In this document: positions 62,106 to 64,000 of the stretch, piece after piece
How the letters are laid out: each line of letters opens with the position of its first letter
Numbering within the stretch: the first letter of the stretch is position 1
NCBI RefSeq assembly: GCF_000423585.1
Contig: NZ_AUIG01000020.1
Coordinates: 49,685-113,684 of the forward strand
DNA: 64,000 bases
DNA from: Salinimicrobium xinjiangense DSM 19287
Lineage (GTDB): Bacteria > Bacteroidota > Bacteroidia > Flavobacteriales > Flavobacteriaceae
Direction of reading: 5' to 3'
Notes under the pieces: model-generated
What the model was told of the DNA's origin: nothing
The model's database searches: none
The model's input: the letters and a program-made list of their open reading frames with translations, nothing else
Made by a program: the position numbers and the translations under genes

Positions 62106-64000
62106 GAATCGAGTAGGAAGATAGGGATTAGTTCCCTATCTGTCCTCTCACACCACCGTACATACCGTTCGGTATACGGCGGTTCCTTAATTTATGTTCT
62201 TACTTTTAGATAATAATCCAGCAGGAACGGATAACCAGCCTTTTTAAGTCTCTGGGTGGTAATTACCCTTGTAAGGATAAAACTGTTAGCTGTATGCCAG
62301 TAGCTTTTCCTCGTGTTGGCATATTGCCACGCTTTGTACTTATTCAGGCCGAGCTTCATCAACATCTTTCCCTTTGTACGGATGCGCTTCCATTGTTTCC
62401 AGATGCACATACGAAGACGTCTCCGATACCAAAAATCTATATCTCTCAACACACTTTTGATGTCTGCCAATTTGAAGTAATTCACCCAACCTCTAACAAA
62501 TTTGTTAAGTGCTTCCTTTCTTCTGGCATTTCCCCATCCATCGCTCCTGGATGTCAGCTCTTTTAAATGCTGTTTCATCTTCTGGATGCTTGATGGATGA
62601 GACCGGAGCCTTCCTTTTCGCTTATATCGGTAAAAGGTATATCCAAGGAATCTAGTTCTGTTGATATAAGATACTTGTGTTTTCTCCTTATTCACTTTCA
62701 GGAATAGCTTACTCTCTATGTAAGGAATAATATTCCCAAGCGTTCTCTCTGCACTTCGCTTGCTTTTGCAAAGGATTAGCAGATCATCCGCATAGCGGAC
62801 GAACTTATGTCCTCTTCTTTGAAGTTCCTTATCTAACTCATGGAGCATAATATTGCCCAAAAGCGGACTTAATGGTCCTCCCTGAGGCACCCCCAGCTTC
62901 GTTTCTTCAAACCTATTTCCGGTGACTACTCCGGCACGAAGATATTTGTGGATGAGCGAGATCACCCGCCCGTCCTTTACCGTTCTTGACAACACCTCCA
63001 CAAGTTTACTGTGGTTTACCGTGTCGAAGAACTGTTGCAGGTCCATATCAGCGGCATAAATATAGCCGTCGGTGATATAATCCCTGCATTTCTTCAGTGC
63101 CTGATGAGCGTTCTTGCCGGGTCTGAAACCGTAGCTGTGTGATAAGAACTGCTGTTCGTAAATAGGAGAAAGTACCTGAGTAATGGCTTGTTGAACCACC
63201 CGGTCTACCACTGTGGGTATTCCAAGTAGTCGTTTCTTTCCATTCTCTTTGGGTATCTCTACCCGTCTAACTGGATTGGGACGGTACTTTCCGTCCCGGA
63301 TGGATTGTAGTAGCTCATCCTTGTTTTCCACAAGATAGTCCTTTAAGGCATCGACTTCCATCTTGTCCACTCCTCCCTTTCCTTTGTTGCTCCGTACTCG
63401 TTTATAGGCACGGTTCAGGTTTAAAGGAGACAGGATCTGTTCTAGTAATCCATCTTCTAAAGTAGTAACATCTGTAAGGTTGTTTTCAGTTATCCTCATG
63501 TAGGTCTGCCCTGCCGCATAGCTTTCGGATTCCGTCCTATCCTTTTGCAGCCAGGTACCTTTCGATATTTTCTGCATTCTTCCCTTCATAAGGTAACAGT
63601 CATTGACTACTTACTTCTTAAGGTTCACCCCTTCCCGGTGTAGTCGATTCTTCCGGTACTATGGGCTCGGCTGACTTCTCACAGTAAATCTTATTTCAAC
63701 CACAGCTTCATACTCTGTTTCAGTCTGTGTCTGTGAGACCTCCCGCGATAAGACGTATCACTTTCATTCCATGTGCCTGCATCATCTACACCCCGATCTC
63801 TGTATAGCTTTAGGACTTCGCTTTGTATTGCAAGCTCATCCAGATCGGATATGCCTTATATGATGTTCGTGTTCCTCGGGCCGGAACTTTGCCGCCGGCT
63901 TCCTTCAGATTCCACCTCGCGATGGACACCCTTACCCTTGGCTAATGATAGGTAGCTATAAACCCTCATAGCGGACTTGCACCGCCTAGTGATACGCCAT
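62106..64000 (-). mobile_element. Group II intron, 3' part (5' end outside window)
   Basis: On the minus strand the ribozyme structure spans the reverse transcriptase gene. Domain V is recognisable at about 62144-62185 (AACCGCCGTATACCGAACGGTATGTACGG..GTG), and domain VI as the GATAGGG/CCCTATC hairpin at about 62118-62143 with a bulged adenosine candidate. The intron 3' end lies near 62106-62109. Sequence to 64000 upstream of the ORF is folded domain I-III RNA (a G-rich, hairpin-dense leader); the 5' splice end is not visible. Confidence 0.8.
62192..63589 (-). CDS. ltrA: Group II intron reverse transcriptase/maturase
   Basis: 465 residues. RT blocks are IPKENGKKRLLGIPTVVDRVVQQAI, AADMDLQQFFDTVNH, GVPQGGPLSPLLGNIML and the catalytic FVRYADDLLIL (YADD) followed by LKVNKEKT. 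A maturase X domain (WVNYFKLADIKSVLRDID, RRRLRMCIWKQWKR) follows. There is no HNH endonuclease domain, which fits endonuclease-lacking classes. Encoded inside intron domain IV. Confidence 0.88.
   Translation of the reverse strand: MKGRMQKISKGTWLQKDRTESESYAAGQTYMRITENNLTDVTTLEDGLLEQILSPLNLNRAYKRVRSNKGKGGVDKMEVDALKDYLVENKDELLQSIRDGKYRPNPVRRVEIPKENGKKRLLGIPTVVDRVVQQAITQVLSPIYEQQFLSHSYGFRPGKNAHQALKKCRDYITDGYIYAADMDLQQFFDTVNHSKLVEVLSRTVKDGRVISLIHKYLRAGVVTGNRFEETKLGVPQGGPLSPLLGNIMLHELDKELQRRGHKFVRYADDLLILCKSKRSAERTLGNIIPYIESKLFLKVNKEKTQVSYINRTRFLGYTFYRYKRKGRLRSHPSSIQKMKQHLKELTSRSDGWGNARRKEALNKFVRGWVNYFKLADIKSVLRDIDFWYRRRLRMCIWKQWKRIRTKGKMLMKLGLNKYKAWQYANTRKSYWHTANSFILTRVITTQRLKKAGYPFLLDYYLKVRT

Noticed and set aside
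63773..63955. Plus-strand ORF at the right end
   Set aside because: Antisense to group II intron ribozyme RNA; no protein-like features.

Overview
The window looks like a chromosomal segment of a marine or cold/saline Flavobacteriaceae (Bacteroidota), in the broad neighbourhood of Gramella, Salegentibacter or Gillisia. The evidence is GldA, many SPI/SPII-exported proteins with families typical of this group (DUF5117-type metalloprotease, propeller-amidohydrolase, DUF6122, DUF6448), lack of Shine-Dalgarno sequences, TAnnTTTG-type -7 promoter boxes, and a DUF3494 ice-binding domain. No rRNA, tRNA or CRISPR array was recognised.

Layout. 0-2.5 kb (minus): aromatic amino-acid operon pheA - aminotransferase - tyrA, running off the left edge and headed by an aromatic-codon leader peptide and attenuator. 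2.6-3.8 kb: gldA and a cluster of palindromes. 3.8-10.1 kb (minus): metY-metX-hom-osmC followed by a PagL-like protein and a DUF2807 lipoprotein, headed by two tandem Met/Cys-rich leader peptides, each with its own terminator. 10.3-11.9 kb: an unexplained multi-hairpin element, then metK behind a SAM-II-like riboswitch. 12-21.5 kb: SRPBCC protein, acyl-CoA dehydrogenase, 2-hydroxyacid dehydrogenase, UspA protein, RAYT (REP-associated tyrosine transposase) copies around a TPR lipoprotein, and a zinc protease. 22-26.5 kb: KdpDE-like two-component system joined to a Ktr/Trk potassium uptake system. 26.7-34.3 kb: mixed metabolism and envelope genes. 35-39.2 kb: OmpA protein and a chimeric ice-binding lipoprotein. 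39.4-51.5 kb: accessory region with three pairs of tandem paralogues, RAYT relics, a histidine kinase and small envelope genes. 51.8-61.9 kb: amidohydrolase, dNK, PCMT, App1 phosphatase and K+-dependent membrane pyrophosphatase. 62.1-64 kb: 3' part of a group II intron with its reverse transcriptase.

Main point of interest. Three short ORFs, absent from normal gene calling, read like classical transcription-attenuation leader peptides: one contains WNAWYYFYFY before pheA; two contain MMMCCMMCMMC and MMCMMW before metY. Each is followed by a hairpin with a U-tract, and each carries, just past its regulatory codons, a segment complementary to the 5' arm of that hairpin (a ready antiterminator). 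The divergent metK carries a SAM-II-like aptamer whose loop has a 9-bp perfect complement downstream. Amino-acid sensing by ribosome stalling (biosynthesis) and metabolite sensing by RNA (metK) would thus meet in one 1-kb intergenic region. Intergenic DNA is otherwise unusual for mosaics of iterated, decaying short 'words' and for REP-like palindromes, plausibly linked to the RAYT copies.
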